Made by a program: the position numbers and the translations under genes
Source of the DNA: Streptomyces cellostaticus
GTDB taxonomy: Bacteria; Actinomycetota; Actinomycetes; Streptomycetales; Streptomycetaceae
Length of the DNA stretch: 64,000 nt
Assembly: GCF_001513965.1 (NCBI RefSeq)
Contig: NZ_KQ948016.1
Coordinates: 262,952-326,951, forward strand
Direction: 5' to 3'
The notes under the pieces: generated by a model
What the model was told of the DNA's origin: nothing
The model's input: the letters and a program-made list of their open reading frames with translations, nothing else
Databases searched by the model: none
Shown: piece after piece, positions 1 to 8,937 of the stretch
How the letters are laid out: each line of letters starts with the position of its first letter
Numbering within the stretch: the stretch's first letter is position 1

Positions 1-290
1 CCCCAAGTGATCGGGCCGGGGCCCAGACGCCCCAGGCGAGCCGTCGGGACTCGAACCCATCAGGTGAACGGGCCGGGTGAACGCCTCAAGTGAGCTCGGC
101 GCCCCGGTGTGCGCCGGCGGACCTGCCCTTGCCCCCGCCTTGGAGGGCGTGCCGTCGACCGCGCCGCCGGTGGACTGCGCCGGTCGGCTGTCGACCAAGG
201 CCTGGCCGGCCGGAGGAGACGCGGTGGCACATCCCCGCTCCCCCGGAAATCACCTCCGGCTCACCCGGCCCGGCGCGTTAAGGTCGGGGC
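1..290. other. Left-edge region with no gene seen
   Basis: No reading frame here looks like a protein by composition or motif; the few open frames are low-complexity Arg/Pro/Ala translations typical of non-coding high-GC DNA. A short stretch near 47-61 read on the minus strand resembles the T-arm of a tRNA, but no acceptor or anticodon arm goes with it. The last part presumably carries the promoter of the S4-domain gene that follows. Confidence 0.4.
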
Positions 291-917
291 ATGGCTTCGG
301 AGGATGCGGACGAGAACGTGCACCGTGACACCGGCGGGCCGGACGGCACGGCCCCCGCCCAGGATGCCGGGGGCGCCGGTGATTCCGGGGGTTCCGGGGC
401 TGCCGAAGCCCAGCCGCTCGATCCCAAGATCGCCGCCGCGGTGGCCGCCGCCGAGGCCGCCGGGCCGGCCCAGGGCGAGACCGTGCGGATCGACAGCTGG
501 ATCTGGGCCGTCCGCCTGATCAAGACCCGCTCCCTGGGCGCCGCCGCCTGCCGTGGCGGGCACGTCCACGTCAACGGCGAGCGCGTGAAGCCCGCCTACT
601 CCCTACGCGTCGGTGACGAGGTGCGCCTGCGGCACGAGGGCCGGGAACGGGTCGTGATCGTCAAGCGCCTGATCCGCAAGCGCGTCGGCGCCCCGGTGGC
701 CATCCAGTGCTATATCGACAACTCCCCGCCTCCCCCGCCCCGCGAGGCCATCGCCCCCGCCGGCCTCCGCGACCGCGGCACCGGCCGCCCCACCAAGCGG
801 GACCGCCGCGAGCTGGAGCGACTGCGCGGACTGGGTGGACTGGGCGCGCCGCCACTGGGCGGACCGGGCGGACCGCAGGGACCCAGCGGGCCGGGCGGGC
901 GGCCCGGGGGCCGGTAA
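291..917 (+). CDS. S4-domain RNA-binding protein
   Basis: A 208-residue protein with a single S4 RNA-binding domain at about residues 65-130 (VRIDSWIWAVRLIKTR, then GGHVHVNGERVKPAYSLRVG). The S4 fold binds structured RNA, as in ribosomal protein S4, pseudouridine synthases and heat-shock protein Hsp15; the spacing here is closest to the Hsp15/RNA-binding S4 group. The first 60 residues are acidic and Ala/Gly-rich and the tail is a Gly/Pro/Arg-rich low-complexity segment, which may add non-specific RNA contacts. It stands alone, facing away from the DoxX gene. A role in rescue of blocked 50S subunits is known for Hsp15 and only inferred here. Confidence 0.8.
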   Translation: MASEDADENVHRDTGGPDGTAPAQDAGGAGDSGGSGAAEAQPLDPKIAAAVAAAEAAGPAQGETVRIDSWIWAVRLIKTRSLGAAACRGGHVHVNGERVKPAYSLRVGDEVRLRHEGRERVVIVKRLIRKRVGAPVAIQCYIDNSPPPPPREAIAPAGLRDRGTGRPTKRDRRELERLRGLGGLGAPPLGGPGGPQGPSGPGGRPGGR

Positions 918-1036
918 GCCGCAGCCGTCGGCATGCACGTCATCCCCGCGGACCCGCACCCCATGTCCCCGCACGCCGGTGACGTCGGCCGGGCCCCCGC
1001 GCCCCGGCCAGCGTCACCGGCGGTGTCCCGTACGGG

Positions 1037-1498
1037 TCACGCCCGTCGACCCGCCTGCCGCAGCAGTCGCAGCAGGTCCGCGTTGTACCCGCGCCGGGTC
1101 CAGGCGATCAGGACGAGCGGCACGATCAGGATCAGCGGGGTCGCCGCGTACTGCCCGTCGAAGACGGTGAGCTGGACGATGAACGCGCCCACCATGAGAG
1201 CGCTCAGCGCCACCGCCGCCACCGACTGCAGCATCGGCACCAACAGCGCGACCGCGCCGGCCAGTTCGAGTGCGCCGATGGTGTACATGCCCACGCTGCC
1301 CCAGCCGATCTTGTCGAAGGACTCGACGGCCGACGGGTGCGCGATCAGCTTGGGCAGCGCGCTGGCGATCCCGTAGAAGAGGGCGAGCAGCACCTGCACC
1401 GCGCGCAGGGCGATGCGGGCGAAGCGACCGTGGAAGGTCCCGGAAGCGGCGGAGGGGGCGGAGGTGGCAGAAGTGACGGGGGCGGTGGTCTCGGACAT
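1037..1498 (-). CDS. DoxX family membrane protein
   Basis: A 153-residue protein with four predicted hydrophobic segments of the DoxX type: RIALRAVQVLLALFYG near residue 30, SVGMYTIGALELAGAVALLV, a third helix VALSALMVGAFIV, and LILIVPLVLIAWTRRGY near the C-terminus. DoxX proteins are small inner-membrane proteins, in some bacteria linked to thiol redox stress through a complex with SodA and SseA; the specific role here is unknown. The N-terminal 20 residues are Ser/Thr/Ala-rich. A GGAGA ribosome-binding sequence precedes the ATG. It is transcribed alone between two unrelated genes. Confidence 0.8.
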   Translation of the reverse strand: MSETTAPVTSATSAPSAASGTFHGRFARIALRAVQVLLALFYGIASALPKLIAHPSAVESFDKIGWGSVGMYTIGALELAGAVALLVPMLQSVAAVALSALMVGAFIVQLTVFDGQYAATPLILIVPLVLIAWTRRGYNADLLRLLRQAGRRA

Positions 1499-1573
1499 GG
1501 AGGTCTCCTGGGGAAGCGGTCCCGGTTGCTGTCACCGAGGTAGACCGGCCGCGGCCCGAGAACTCATCGCTCT

Positions 1574-2266
1574 TCACCCCACCGGTACCGCCCTCACCCA
1601 CGTCCCGTCCGGAGTCAGATAGGCGTCCACCTCCAGTCCTGCCTCCGCCAGCGCCTCCTCGAACTGCTCCTTGGTCAGGGGCCGGGCCAGGAATGTCTGT
1701 GTCCAGACCGCGTCCGGGAAGACATACTCGGCGCGCACCGAGTTCACCCCGCCGCCGACCGGCTCCGCCGACACGATCCGCACGGTGAAACCGCTCGGGT
1801 CGACCCGCTCCCTCGGTACTTTCGTGTGGTAGTCCTCGCCCTCCCGCTGGATGAGCACACAGCCGCCCTCCGCGACATGCCGGACGCAGGTGCGCAGCAG
1901 GTCCCGGCGCACCTCGGCATCGCCCGCGTGCACGAGGAACGACGCGAGCAGCACCACGTCGAACGTCTCGCCCAGGTCCAGCTCCTCGATCGAGCCGCAT
2001 ATCGTGCGGGCCCCGCGGACGCGGCCGAGCATCTCGGCGGACTCGTCCACCGCCGTGACCGTGAAGCCGCGCTCCAGCAGGGGATGGGTCACCCGGCCCA
2101 CTCCGCTGCCCAGCTCCAGAATGTGCGCCCCGGCGGGCACGGCCCCGGCGATGACGTCCGGCTCGTCGCCCACCGGAAGTCGCGCGTACAAGTCGACCGC
2201 GCAGCCGTCCGGGGTGATCGCACCGGGTCCCGTTCCCTCGTGTCCCTCACGCATTTCGACCGTCAT
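1574..2266 (-). CDS. Class I SAM-dependent methyltransferase
   Basis: About 230 residues with the methyltransferase signature HILELGSGVGRVTHPLL (motif I, SAM-binding Gly loop), the acidic end of strand 2 in FTVTAVDESAEMLGR, and motif II around FDVVLLASFLVHAG. The substrate is unknown. The reading frame stays open for another 22 residues to an ATG at 2332; I prefer the ATG at 2266 because the extra residues are low-complexity and family members start close to the sequence ITPDGCAVDLY. A shorter start at 2254 is also possible. Transcribed in the same direction as the acyltransferase-like gene upstream, separated from it by a tandem-repeat tract. Confidence 0.75.
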   Translation of the reverse strand: MTVEMREGHEGTGPGAITPDGCAVDLYARLPVGDEPDVIAGAVPAGAHILELGSGVGRVTHPLLERGFTVTAVDESAEMLGRVRGARTICGSIEELDLGETFDVVLLASFLVHAGDAEVRRDLLRTCVRHVAEGGCVLIQREGEDYHTKVPRERVDPSGFTVRIVSAEPVGGGVNSVRAEYVFPDAVWTQTFLARPLTKEQFEEALAEAGLEVDAYLTPDGTWVRAVPVG

Positions 2267-2374
2267 GCCCGAACAACGGGCGGCCTCCGCACGCCCGTTC
2301 CCGTCCGGCTCCGGTTCACTCGTTCGAGTCATTCACCCCGCAGCGGGAACCATCCACCATCGCGGCGGCACCCA

Positions 2375-2490
2375 TCCCCCCAACGGAGACCGTCCGTCCC
2401 TCCAACGGAGACCGTCCGTCCCTCCAACGGAGACCATCCGCCCCTCCAACGGAGACCATCCGCCCCTACAGCGGAAACCATCCGTGCCCG
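2375..2490. repeat. About five 22-bp tandem repeats after a gene's stop codon
   Basis: The unit is close to CAACGGAGACCATCCGCCCC with period 22. The first two full copies read GTCCGTCCCT, the next two ATCCGCCCCT, and the last is CAGCGGAAACCATCCGTGCC. More diverged copies extend left to about 2340. The last copy contains the end of the minus-strand acyltransferase-like gene: its final codons and TAG stop are one repeat unit, and in the other units the stop has become GGAG. This looks like tandem amplification of the 3' end of the gene by slippage. Confidence 0.8.
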
Positions 2491-3368
2491 ATGTACCAGT
2501 GGCCCCCTGCCCGCAGATGGTCGCCGACGGCCCGCTCCACGGACGTGCGCCGCGGCAGCTGAGCGACCGGCAGGTCGGGGTCCCCGAAGACGAACTGGAC
2601 GGGCTCGGTGTCGGCCGGCTCCGTGTCCTCACGGGCGACACGGAACCGCTCCTGGAAGCGGATGATGTTGGACTGCGCGGACAGGTACCGCTTCAACTGC
2701 GGGTCGAGCAGCCAGGAATGGCAGAGCACCGCCTCGGCGTGCTCCTCGGGGAAGTGCAGGGCGAAGAAGTCCCGGGCCAGTGCCAGGGAGCGGTCGCAGG
2801 CGGACGGCGTCAGCGGACCGTGGAAGTCGGGTATGTGGAGGTTCAGACATGCCGTGCCGGGTGCCGCGTCGAGGCCGGCCGCCGCGATCACCGGAGCGGT
2901 GCGCTGCCCGAGCCGCGCCCGCTCGAACTGCAGCCGTCCCAGCTGGTACAGCTCCCCGCGGAAGTGACGGACGAGCCAGCGCCGCGACTGCACCCCGGCC
3001 CTGCCGTGCCGCCTGCGGTACACCGCCATGTGACGGCCCAGGTCGGCCAGAGTGCGCCGGGAGACCTCGGGCGGGATGCCCCGCTCCCGGTGGTGGGCGA
3101 GGGTGTGCGGGAGCGCGGCGAGGAAGACGTACACGGCGAAGAGGCCGTTCAGCGTGGCCGGGGCGGACGCCAGCAGCTCGCCGAGGTCGGGTGTGCGGCC
3201 TGTCTCCTCCGGGTCCCGGAGCAGCTCCTCGACGCACCCCTCCAGAAGTCTCAGCGTGCCGGGGTCACCCGTCACCGTGCGCCGCAGCGCGACCAGTTCG
3301 TTGATGTCCTCGTGCGGCACAGCCAGATCGAGGAGCGCTTCGGGCAGGTCGTCGGCGTCCGGCAGCAC
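2466..3368 (-). CDS. Acyltransferase-like protein (GNAT-type C-terminal domain), uncharacterised
   Basis: A 300-residue cytoplasmic protein starting at a GTG that follows a GGGGGG ribosome-binding sequence. It has no membrane segment. The layout, an N-terminal helical part and a C-terminal half containing LYQLGRLQFERARLG, then LNLHIPDFHGPLTP, then FPEEHAEAVLCHSWLLDPQL, fits a Streptomyces family annotated as acyltransferase domain-containing, which I recall only by its general pattern. The conserved HIP, CHSWLLDP and Arg-rich patches suggest an active site, but I cannot name the substrate. The gene ends inside a tandem repeat. It is divergent from the small membrane protein at 3447. Confidence 0.5.
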   Translation of the reverse strand: MLPDADDLPEALLDLAVPHEDINELVALRRTVTGDPGTLRLLEGCVEELLRDPEETGRTPDLGELLASAPATLNGLFAVYVFLAALPHTLAHHRERGIPPEVSRRTLADLGRHMAVYRRRHGRAGVQSRRWLVRHFRGELYQLGRLQFERARLGQRTAPVIAAAGLDAAPGTACLNLHIPDFHGPLTPSACDRSLALARDFFALHFPEEHAEAVLCHSWLLDPQLKRYLSAQSNIIRFQERFRVAREDTEPADTEPVQFVFGDPDLPVAQLPRRTSVERAVGDHLRAGGHWYIGHGWFPL

Positions 3369-3446
3369 TGCGCATCCCCCCTGTCGCGAGCATCGTTGGT
3401 GCGCGCCTTCGACGAAGAGTACGTTGCAAGCAGGAGTGGTGATCCG

Positions 3447-3743
3447 ATGCGTACGGGCAGTGAGCCGGCAACCGCGCGCAGTGCACTGCGGGCGCGGTTC
3501 TGGCTGAGCGTATGGGGGCTGGTCTGGGCGATCTTCGGCACGGCGGCGTTCGCGCTGGCCGGGCACCCCGGCTGGGCGGCCGCCTGCGGGGTGCTGTGGC
3601 TGGTGGCCACCGTCGACATGGCCATGATCCTCAGACACATCCGGCAGGGTCCGCACTACCAGCCGGGCCCGGACATACCGCCGTATCGGCCGCCGGAGAG
3701 CGGTCCGCCCTTCCCAGGGCCGCCGCGGCACCGCCACCCCTGA
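3447..3743 (+). CDS. Small two-helix membrane protein (DUF6343-like)
   Basis: A 98-residue protein with two hydrophobic segments, FWLSVWGLVWAIFGTAAFAL (about residues 18-37) and WAAACGVLWLVATVDMAMIL (about 43-62), followed by a Pro-rich tail (PGPDIPPYRPPESGPPFPG) that should face the cytoplasm. This pattern matches a small Streptomyces family I recall as DUF6343; no function is known. AGGAG lies 10 bases before the chosen ATG. It is divergent from the acyltransferase-like gene, so the 78 bp between them carry both promoters. Confidence 0.65.
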   Translation: MRTGSEPATARSALRARFWLSVWGLVWAIFGTAAFALAGHPGWAAACGVLWLVATVDMAMILRHIRQGPHYQPGPDIPPYRPPESGPPFPGPPRHRHP

Positions 3744-3768
3744 CCGGGGCCTGCGGGCTCGTCGCCGG

Positions 3769-4149
3769 TCAGGAGTCGAAGTCGGCCGCCTTCAGGTACT
3801 GCGGGTTGGGGTCGAGCGCGGCGGCCAGCCGGAAATGGCGTTTGGCCTGGTCGGGACGGCCCTGGCGCTCATAGGTGCGGGCGAGCGCGAAGTGCGCGAA
3901 CGCGTTGTCCGGCTCGCGCTCCAGCACGATCGTGAACTCCAGCTCGGCGGGGCGCAGTTGAGCGGCCGCGAAGAAGGCACGCGCGCGCAGCAGACGGGCC
4001 GCGGTGTTCTCGGGGTGTGCGGCGATGACTCCGTCGAGCAGCTTCACCGCACCCCGCGGATCCCGTGCGTTGAGCAGTTGCTCGGCGGCGCGGAAATCGA
4101 TGACATGCGTCTCCGGAGTACGTCCGGTCGAACCGCTGATCTCGGGCAC
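3769..4149 (-). CDS. Tetratricopeptide-repeat protein
   Basis: A 126-residue protein made almost entirely of three TPR-like helix pairs: AEQLLNARDPRGAVKLLDGV, then NTAARLLRARAFFAAAQLRPAEL, then NAFAHFALARTYERQGRPDQA, with a partial capping helix. TPRs are protein-protein interaction scaffolds. There is no signal peptide and no catalytic domain, so it probably serves as an adaptor. It lies directly downstream of coaE on the same strand with a 49-bp gap and may be co-transcribed. Confidence 0.8.
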   Translation of the reverse strand: MPEISGSTGRTPETHVIDFRAAEQLLNARDPRGAVKLLDGVIAAHPENTAARLLRARAFFAAAQLRPAELEFTIVLEREPDNAFAHFALARTYERQGRPDQAKRHFRLAAALDPNPQYLKAADFDS

Positions 4150-4198
4150 GGCAAAGTCCTTCCCTCACTGCGGCGGTTCAACGCCCCGTCGCGGCCTG

Positions 4199-4846
4199 CT
4201 ATTCCGCGTCTTCGTCTCCCGGACGGCCGTCCCCCACTCCCGTCCGGGACGCGCGCGCCCGACGCACGAGCTCGTCCCAGACCTCCGCCACGCGCTTGTG
4301 CAGCGCGTCCAGGGGTACGTCGTTGTCGATCACGATGTCGGCGATCTCCCGGCGCTGTTCGCGGGTCGCCTGCGCGGCCATACGCGCGCGTGCGTCCTCC
4401 TCGGTCATCCCGCGCAGCCGCACCAGCCGGTCGAGCTGGGTCTCGGGGCTCGCATCGACGACGACCACGAGGTCGTACAGCGGTGCCAAGCCGTTCTCGG
4501 TGAGCAGCGGGACGTCGTGGATCACGACGGCATCGCCGGCCGCGGCGCTCTCCAGTTCCCGGGAGCGGGAGCCCACCAGGGGGTGCACGATCGAGTTGAG
4601 GACGGCCAGCTTGTCGGGGTCGGCGAACACGATGGAGCCGAGCCTGGGCCGGTCCAGGCTGCCGTCCGCGGCGAGGACGTCCTCGCCGAAGGCCTCCACC
4701 ACGGCCGCGAGACCGGGCGTTCCGGGCGCGACGACCTCGCGTGCGATGCGGTCGGCGTCGATCAGCACGGCCCCGTGCTCCACGAGCAGCCGTGACACCT
4801 CGCTCTTGCCGGCGCCGATGCCGCCGGTCAGGCCCACTTTCAGCAT
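4199..4846 (-). CDS. coaE: Dephospho-CoA kinase
   Basis: A 215-residue P-loop kinase that phosphorylates dephospho-CoA at the ribose 3'-OH, the last step of coenzyme A synthesis. The N-terminus [17 protein letters not shown] carries the Walker A motif; [11 protein letters not shown] is the conserved DAD segment of the CoaE family; [13 protein letters not shown] and VVVDAS complete the signature. The frame is open 15 residues further upstream, but the family starts exactly at MLKVGLTGG, so the ATG at 4846 was chosen. The C-terminus has a basic and acidic extension of about 15 residues. The downstream TPR gene may share the transcript. Confidence 0.95.
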   Translation of the reverse strand: MLKVGLTGGIGAGKSEVSRLLVEHGAVLIDADRIAREVVAPGTPGLAAVVEAFGEDVLAADGSLDRPRLGSIVFADPDKLAVLNSIVHPLVGSRSRELESAAAGDAVVIHDVPLLTENGLAPLYDLVVVVDASPETQLDRLVRLRGMTEEDARARMAAQATREQRREIADIVIDNDVPLDALHKRVAEVWDELVRRARASRTGVGDGRPGDEDAE

Positions 4847-4922
4847 GAGCGGAAGCTTAGGCGCTGGCACGGACAGGGCCACCCCCGGCACCGGCCCGCG
4901 CCGAACGGCCGGGACGGCTGCC

Positions 4923-5861
4923 CTAGTTGTCGCCCTCCCGCTCCGCCAGGAACCGCTCGAACTCGCGCCCGATCTCGTCGGCCGAGGGGATGTCGACCGG
5001 TTCGGCGAGCATGTTGCCCCGGGTCTCGGCGCCCGCGGCGGCGTCGTACTGGTGCTCGAGGCCCTGGATGAGCGCGGTCAGCTCCTCGTCGCCCTCCTGG
5101 ATCTGCCGGTCGATCTCCGTCTGCGTGCGGTGTGCGTCGGTGCGCAGGGAGTGCGCGACACCGGGCAGCACCAGACCGGTGCCGGCCGTGATGGCCTCCA
5201 GGACGGTGAGCGCCGCGTCCGGGTACGCGGAGCGGGCGATGTAGTGCGGGACGTGCGCGGCGACGCCCAGGACGTCGTGCCCGGCCTCCATGAGGCGGTA
5301 CTCCAGCAGCGCCTCGGCGCTGCCGGGCACCTGGGCCTCGTCGAAGGGGCTGCGGTGGCCCGGGACGAGGTCGGTGCGGTTGCCGTGCGGGGTGAGGCCC
5401 ACGGGGCGGGTGTGCGGGACGCCCATGGGGATGCCGTGGAAGTTCACGGACAGGCGGACCCCGAGCCGCTCCACGATCTGTCGTACGGCCGCGGCGAAGC
5501 GCTCCCACTCCACGTCCGGCTCGGGGCCGGACAGCAGCAGGAAGGGGGCCCCCGTGGCGTCCTGGACCAGCCGGACCTCGATGCCGGGCTCCTCGTACTC
5601 GGTCCAGCGGTCCCGCTTGAAGGTCAGCAGCGGGCGACGGGCCCGGTAGTCCACGAGCCGGTCGTGGTCGAAGCGGGCCACGACCTGGTGGGGCAGTGAG
5701 TCGAGGAGCCGCTCGACAATCTGGTCGCCGGTCTCACCCGCGTCGATGTATCCGTCGAAGTGGTAGAGCATGACAAGGCCGGCCGACTCCTGGGCGAGCG
5801 CCATGTCGACGACGGCCAGGCCCTTCGGCTCCCATGCGTACAAACCCTGCGGATCAAGCAC
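4923..5861 (-). CDS. PAC2 family protein
   Basis: A 312-residue protein of the PAC2 (proteasome assembly chaperone 2-like) family common in actinobacteria. Typical features are the opening block [20 protein letters not shown], the core [19 protein letters not shown] segment (here [19 protein letters not shown]) and [19 protein letters not shown], followed by a C-terminal helical region with [19 protein letters not shown]. Actinobacterial members are thought of as relatives of archaeal/eukaryal proteasome assembly factors, but their real role is not established. A 7-bp perfect hairpin lies in its leader. Confidence 0.85.
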   Translation of the reverse strand: MLDPQGLYAWEPKGLAVVDMALAQESAGLVMLYHFDGYIDAGETGDQIVERLLDSLPHQVVARFDHDRLVDYRARRPLLTFKRDRWTEYEEPGIEVRLVQDATGAPFLLLSGPEPDVEWERFAAAVRQIVERLGVRLSVNFHGIPMGVPHTRPVGLTPHGNRTDLVPGHRSPFDEAQVPGSAEALLEYRLMEAGHDVLGVAAHVPHYIARSAYPDAALTVLEAITAGTGLVLPGVAHSLRTDAHRTQTEIDRQIQEGDEELTALIQGLEHQYDAAAGAETRGNMLAEPVDIPSADEIGREFERFLAEREGDN

Positions 5862-5906
5862 TGTGACCGCTCCTCCTCGTGTTCGTCATCGACAACACGC
5901 CCTGGA

Positions 5907-5926
5907 ACGTGGGCATTCCCCCACGT
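5907..5926. other. Perfect 7-bp inverted repeat in the leader of the PAC2 gene
   Basis: ACGTGGG and CCCACGT are separated by six bases, 46 bp upstream of the PAC2 start. It could be a dimeric repressor site or a small RNA hairpin in the 5' untranslated region. No regulator is suggested by the context. Confidence 0.35.
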
Positions 5927-6081
5927 GACCCCAGCACGGACGATGTGATCAGGAACTCGAAGATCCACGACCCCGGGCACTGCAGTCCCCCCAGGGACGC
6001 GGGGAACTGCGCGACGAACCACAGCCAGCCTGCAGCCACACGACGACTGGCACCCCCGAAAAAAGGATGACCGGCCCCTCC

Positions 6082-6125
6082 AAAAAAGTCTGAGGGCCCG
6101 CACCTCGAAAGGTACGGGCCCTCAG
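6082..6125 (-). terminator. Intrinsic terminator of rpsA
   Basis: Read on the minus strand, CTGAGGGCCCG pairs perfectly with CGGGCCCTCAG (11 bp); a further ACCT/AGGT stem closes a CGAA-type tetraloop, and the hairpin is followed by six T residues (positions 6087-6082). It sits 30 bases after the rpsA stop codon. Terminators with a real T-tract are uncommon in Streptomyces, so this is a strong one. Confidence 0.95.
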
Positions 6126-6154
6126 AACTATCGGCTAAGCCCAGCCGCTAGCGA

Positions 6155-7645
6155 TCAGCTCTGGCCGCCGGCCAGCTTCTCGCGCAGCGCAGCCAGCGCC
6201 TCGTCCGAGGCCAGGGCACCAGAGGTGTCCGCTCCCTCGGAGGAGTACGAACCACCGGTCGCGGCCGGAGCCGCAGCCTCGCCACCCTCGGCCGCGGCAG
6301 CGGCGTCGGCCTCGCGGGACTTGATGACCTGCTGCTGGTGCTGCTCGAAGCGCTGCTGCGCCTCGGCGTACTGGTGCTCCCACGCCTCGCGCTGGGTCTC
6401 GTAGCCCTCGAGCCAGTCGTTGGTCTCGGGGTCGAAGCCCTCGGGGTAGATGTAGTTGCCCTGGTCGTCGTAGGACGCGGCCATGCCGTACAGGGTCGGG
6501 TCGAACTCGACCGTGGCCGGGTCGGCACCGAAGGCCTCGTTGGCCTGCTTCAGCGAGAGGCTGATGCGACGGCGCTCGAGGTCGATGTCGATGACCTTGA
6601 CGAAGATCTCGTCGTTGACCTGGACGACCTGCTCCGGGATCTCCACGTGGCGCTCGGCCAGCTCGGAGATGTGGACCAGACCCTCGATGCCCTCGTCCAC
6701 GCGGACGAACGCACCGAACGGAACCAGCTTCGTGACCTTACCGGGCACGACCTGGCCGATCTGGTGGGTGCGGGCGAACTGCTGCCACGGGTCTTCCTGG
6801 GTCGCCTTCAGCGACAGGGAGACGCGCTCGCGGTCCATGTCGACGTCGAGGACCTCGACGGTGACTTCCTGGCCGACCTCGACAACCTCGGAGGGGTGGT
6901 CGATGTGCTTCCAGGACAGCTCGGAGACGTGGACCAGACCGTCGACGCCACCCAGGTCCACGAAGGCACCGAAGTTGACGATCGAGGAGACCACACCGGA
7001 GCGGACCTGACCCTTCTGGAGGGTCGTGAGGAACGTCTGGCGGACCTCGGACTGGGTCTGCTCCAGCCAGGCACGGCGGGACAGGACCACGTTGTTGCGG
7101 TTCTTGTCCAGCTCGATGATCTTGGCCTCGAGCTCCTTGCCGACGTACGGCTGGAGGTCGCGGACGCGGCGCATCTCGACCAGGGAGGCCGGGAGGAAGC
7201 CACGGAGGCCGATGTCGAGGATGAGACCACCCTTGACGACCTCGATGACGGTACCGGTAACGATGCCGTCCTCTTCCTTGATCTTCTCGATGGTGCCCCA
7301 GGCACGCTCGTACTGGGCGCGCTTCTTCGAGAGGATCAGGCGGCCTTCCTTGTCCTCCTTCTGGAGAACAAGGGCCTCGATCTCGTCACCGACGGCGACG
7401 ACCTCGTTGGGGTCGACGTCGTGCTTGATCGAGAGCTCGCGGCTCGGGATGACACCTTCGGTCTTGTAACCGATGTCGAGCAGGACCTCGTCCCGGTCGA
7501 CCTTCACGATGACGCCGTCGACGATGTCGCCGTCGTTGAAGTACTTGATCGTCTCGTCGATCGCGGCGAGGAAGGCTTCCTCGTTACCGATGTCGTTGAC
7601 CGCAACCTGCGGGGTGGTGGCGGTGGTCTCGGTGCTGCTCGTCAT
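6155..7645 (-). CDS. rpsA: 30S ribosomal protein S1
   Basis: A 496-residue protein with four S1 (OB-fold) RNA-binding repeats at about residues 36-105, 123-190, 208-276 and 293-362. The third and fourth carry the canonical cores VNFGAFVDLGGVDGLVHVSE and VPFGAFVRVDEGIEGLVHIS. Actinobacterial S1 has four repeats rather than the six of Escherichia coli. The C-terminus is an acidic, Ala/Gln-rich tail without further S1 domains, ending LREKLAGGQS. It promotes translation initiation on structured mRNAs. The ATG at 7645 was chosen because the protein then starts MTSSTETTATTPQVAVNDIG as in relatives; the open frame upstream is not S1-like. It has its own promoter region and a strong terminator. Confidence 0.97.
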   Translation of the reverse strand: MTSSTETTATTPQVAVNDIGNEEAFLAAIDETIKYFNDGDIVDGVIVKVDRDEVLLDIGYKTEGVIPSRELSIKHDVDPNEVVAVGDEIEALVLQKEDKEGRLILSKKRAQYERAWGTIEKIKEEDGIVTGTVIEVVKGGLILDIGLRGFLPASLVEMRRVRDLQPYVGKELEAKIIELDKNRNNVVLSRRAWLEQTQSEVRQTFLTTLQKGQVRSGVVSSIVNFGAFVDLGGVDGLVHVSELSWKHIDHPSEVVEVGQEVTVEVLDVDMDRERVSLSLKATQEDPWQQFARTHQIGQVVPGKVTKLVPFGAFVRVDEGIEGLVHISELAERHVEIPEQVVQVNDEIFVKVIDIDLERRRISLSLKQANEAFGADPATVEFDPTLYGMAASYDDQGNYIYPEGFDPETNDWLEGYETQREAWEHQYAEAQQRFEQHQQQVIKSREADAAAAAEGGEAAAPAATGGSYSSEGADTSGALASDEALAALREKLAGGQS

Positions 7646-7872
7646 GTGGGAAAGGGCTCCGGTACGGACATTGAAGTCGTAGGTACTGCTACGCCGGGAG
7701 CCCGTATCGCTCTGAAGAAGCCGGACAGCCAAGGAAGCGCCCCACCAGAAACTGGTGATGGCGCCTCGACAACCGAGGGGACATACAACAGATGCGAGCG
7801 CAGCCTGCTACGTCTGAGGTGCGCAGGCCCGCAGCGCAACTTGTAGCATACGGGGGCAGCCGGAAACGGTCA
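7646..7872. promoter_or_regulatory. Divergent promoter region of rpsA and a methyltransferase gene
   Basis: About 230 bp between two genes pointing away from each other. It should hold the strong rpsA promoter on the minus strand. I could not identify -35 and -10 boxes with confidence by eye. Confidence 0.4.
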
Positions 7873-8841
7873 ATGCGCGAAGGCGCACACCCGGGGCGGA
7901 TCACCGCATACCCGGCACAAGAAATCGTCCCAGGAGGCCACGCAGGGCTGCGGGACCCCTTCCGTGACACGCGCGCCCGGCGGGTTGCACGGAAGAGTAC
8001 GACGAGGGAGCCGATCATCCAAGAGCCCGAAACGCTCGACCCTGAAGGGTTCGAGCCGGAAGCCACCCGACGTGACGCCGGGGTCGCGGAGAGCGCCCGC
8101 GCCAACCGGGGCTGGTGGGACCGCAACGCCGACGAGTACCAGATCGACCACGGCACGTTCCTGGGCGACGACCGCTTCGTGTGGTGCCCGGAGGGCCTGG
8201 ACGAGGTGGAGGCCGAGCTGCTCGGCCCGCAGGAGCAGCTGAAGGGCAAGGACGTCCTGGAGATCGGCGCGGGCGCGGCGCAGTGCTCGCGCTGGCTGGC
8301 CGCCCAGGGCGCCCGCCCGGTGGCGCTGGACCTCTCGCACCGCCAGCTCCAGCACTCCTTGCGCATCGGCGGATCGTTTCCCCTCGTCTGTGCCGACGCC
8401 GGCGCGCTGCCCTTCGCGGACGGCTCCTTCGACCTGGCCTGCTCCGCGTACGGGGCGCTGCCGTTCGTGGCCGACCCGCGGCTGGTGATGCGCGAGGTGG
8501 GCCGGGTGCTGCGGCCGGGCGGCCGGTTCGTCTTCTCGGTGACGCACCCGATCCGCTGGGCGTTCCCGGACGAGCCGGGTCCGGAGGGCCTGTCGGTGGG
8601 CTCGTCCTACTTCGACCGCACGCCCTACGTGGAGCAGGACGAGGAGGGCCGTGCGGTGTACGTCGAGCACCACAGGACGCTCGGCGACCGCGTCCGGGAC
8701 ATCGTGGCCTCGGGCTTCCGGCTGGTGGACCTCGTGGAGCCGGAGTGGCCGGCCTGGAACACCTCGGAGTGGGGCGGCTGGTCCCCGCTGCGCGGGAACC
8801 TGATTCCGGGGACGGCGATCTTCGTGTGCGAGCGGGACTGA
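7873..8841 (+). CDS. Class I SAM-dependent methyltransferase
   Basis: The conserved protein begins near ARANRGWWDRNADEYQIDHG and runs to the end. Motif I is KDVLEIGAGAAQCSRWLA, strand 2 ends in VALDLSHRQL, and motif II/III is DLACSAYGALPFV with VLRPGGRFVFSVTHPIRW. The WWDRNADEYQ opening and HPIRWAFPD segment mark a conserved actinobacterial group of unknown substrate. The start is uncertain: ATG codons occur at 7792 and 7873, and neither has a good ribosome-binding site, so the first 70 or so residues may not be translated. It is divergent from rpsA. Confidence 0.8.
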   Translation: MREGAHPGRITAYPAQEIVPGGHAGLRDPFRDTRARRVARKSTTREPIIQEPETLDPEGFEPEATRRDAGVAESARANRGWWDRNADEYQIDHGTFLGDDRFVWCPEGLDEVEAELLGPQEQLKGKDVLEIGAGAAQCSRWLAAQGARPVALDLSHRQLQHSLRIGGSFPLVCADAGALPFADGSFDLACSAYGALPFVADPRLVMREVGRVLRPGGRFVFSVTHPIRWAFPDEPGPEGLSVGSSYFDRTPYVEQDEEGRAVYVEHHRTLGDRVRDIVASGFRLVDLVEPEWPAWNTSEWGGWSPLRGNLIPGTAIFVCERD

Positions 8842-8937
8842 GGCTCGCTCCCTCCGCCTGCTGTCTCCTGCGTTTCTTCTGCTCTTCTGCGCACGCGCGC
8901 GTGAGGGGCGTTCTGACCGTCGTACGACACTGGGGGC

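Noticed and set aside
40..75. tRNA-like T-arm sequence on the minus strand (GGGTTCGAGTCCCG)
   Set aside because: Only a partial T arm; no matching acceptor stem, anticodon arm or D arm could be folded in either direction.
2333..2641. Minus-strand frame extending through the 22-bp repeats as a separate repeat protein
   Set aside because: It only continues in another frame over the 3' end of the acyltransferase-like gene and the repeats; no start signal.
5907..5926. Hairpin upstream of PAC2 as a riboswitch
   Set aside because: A single short hairpin without conserved flanks or expression platform; kept only as an inverted repeat.
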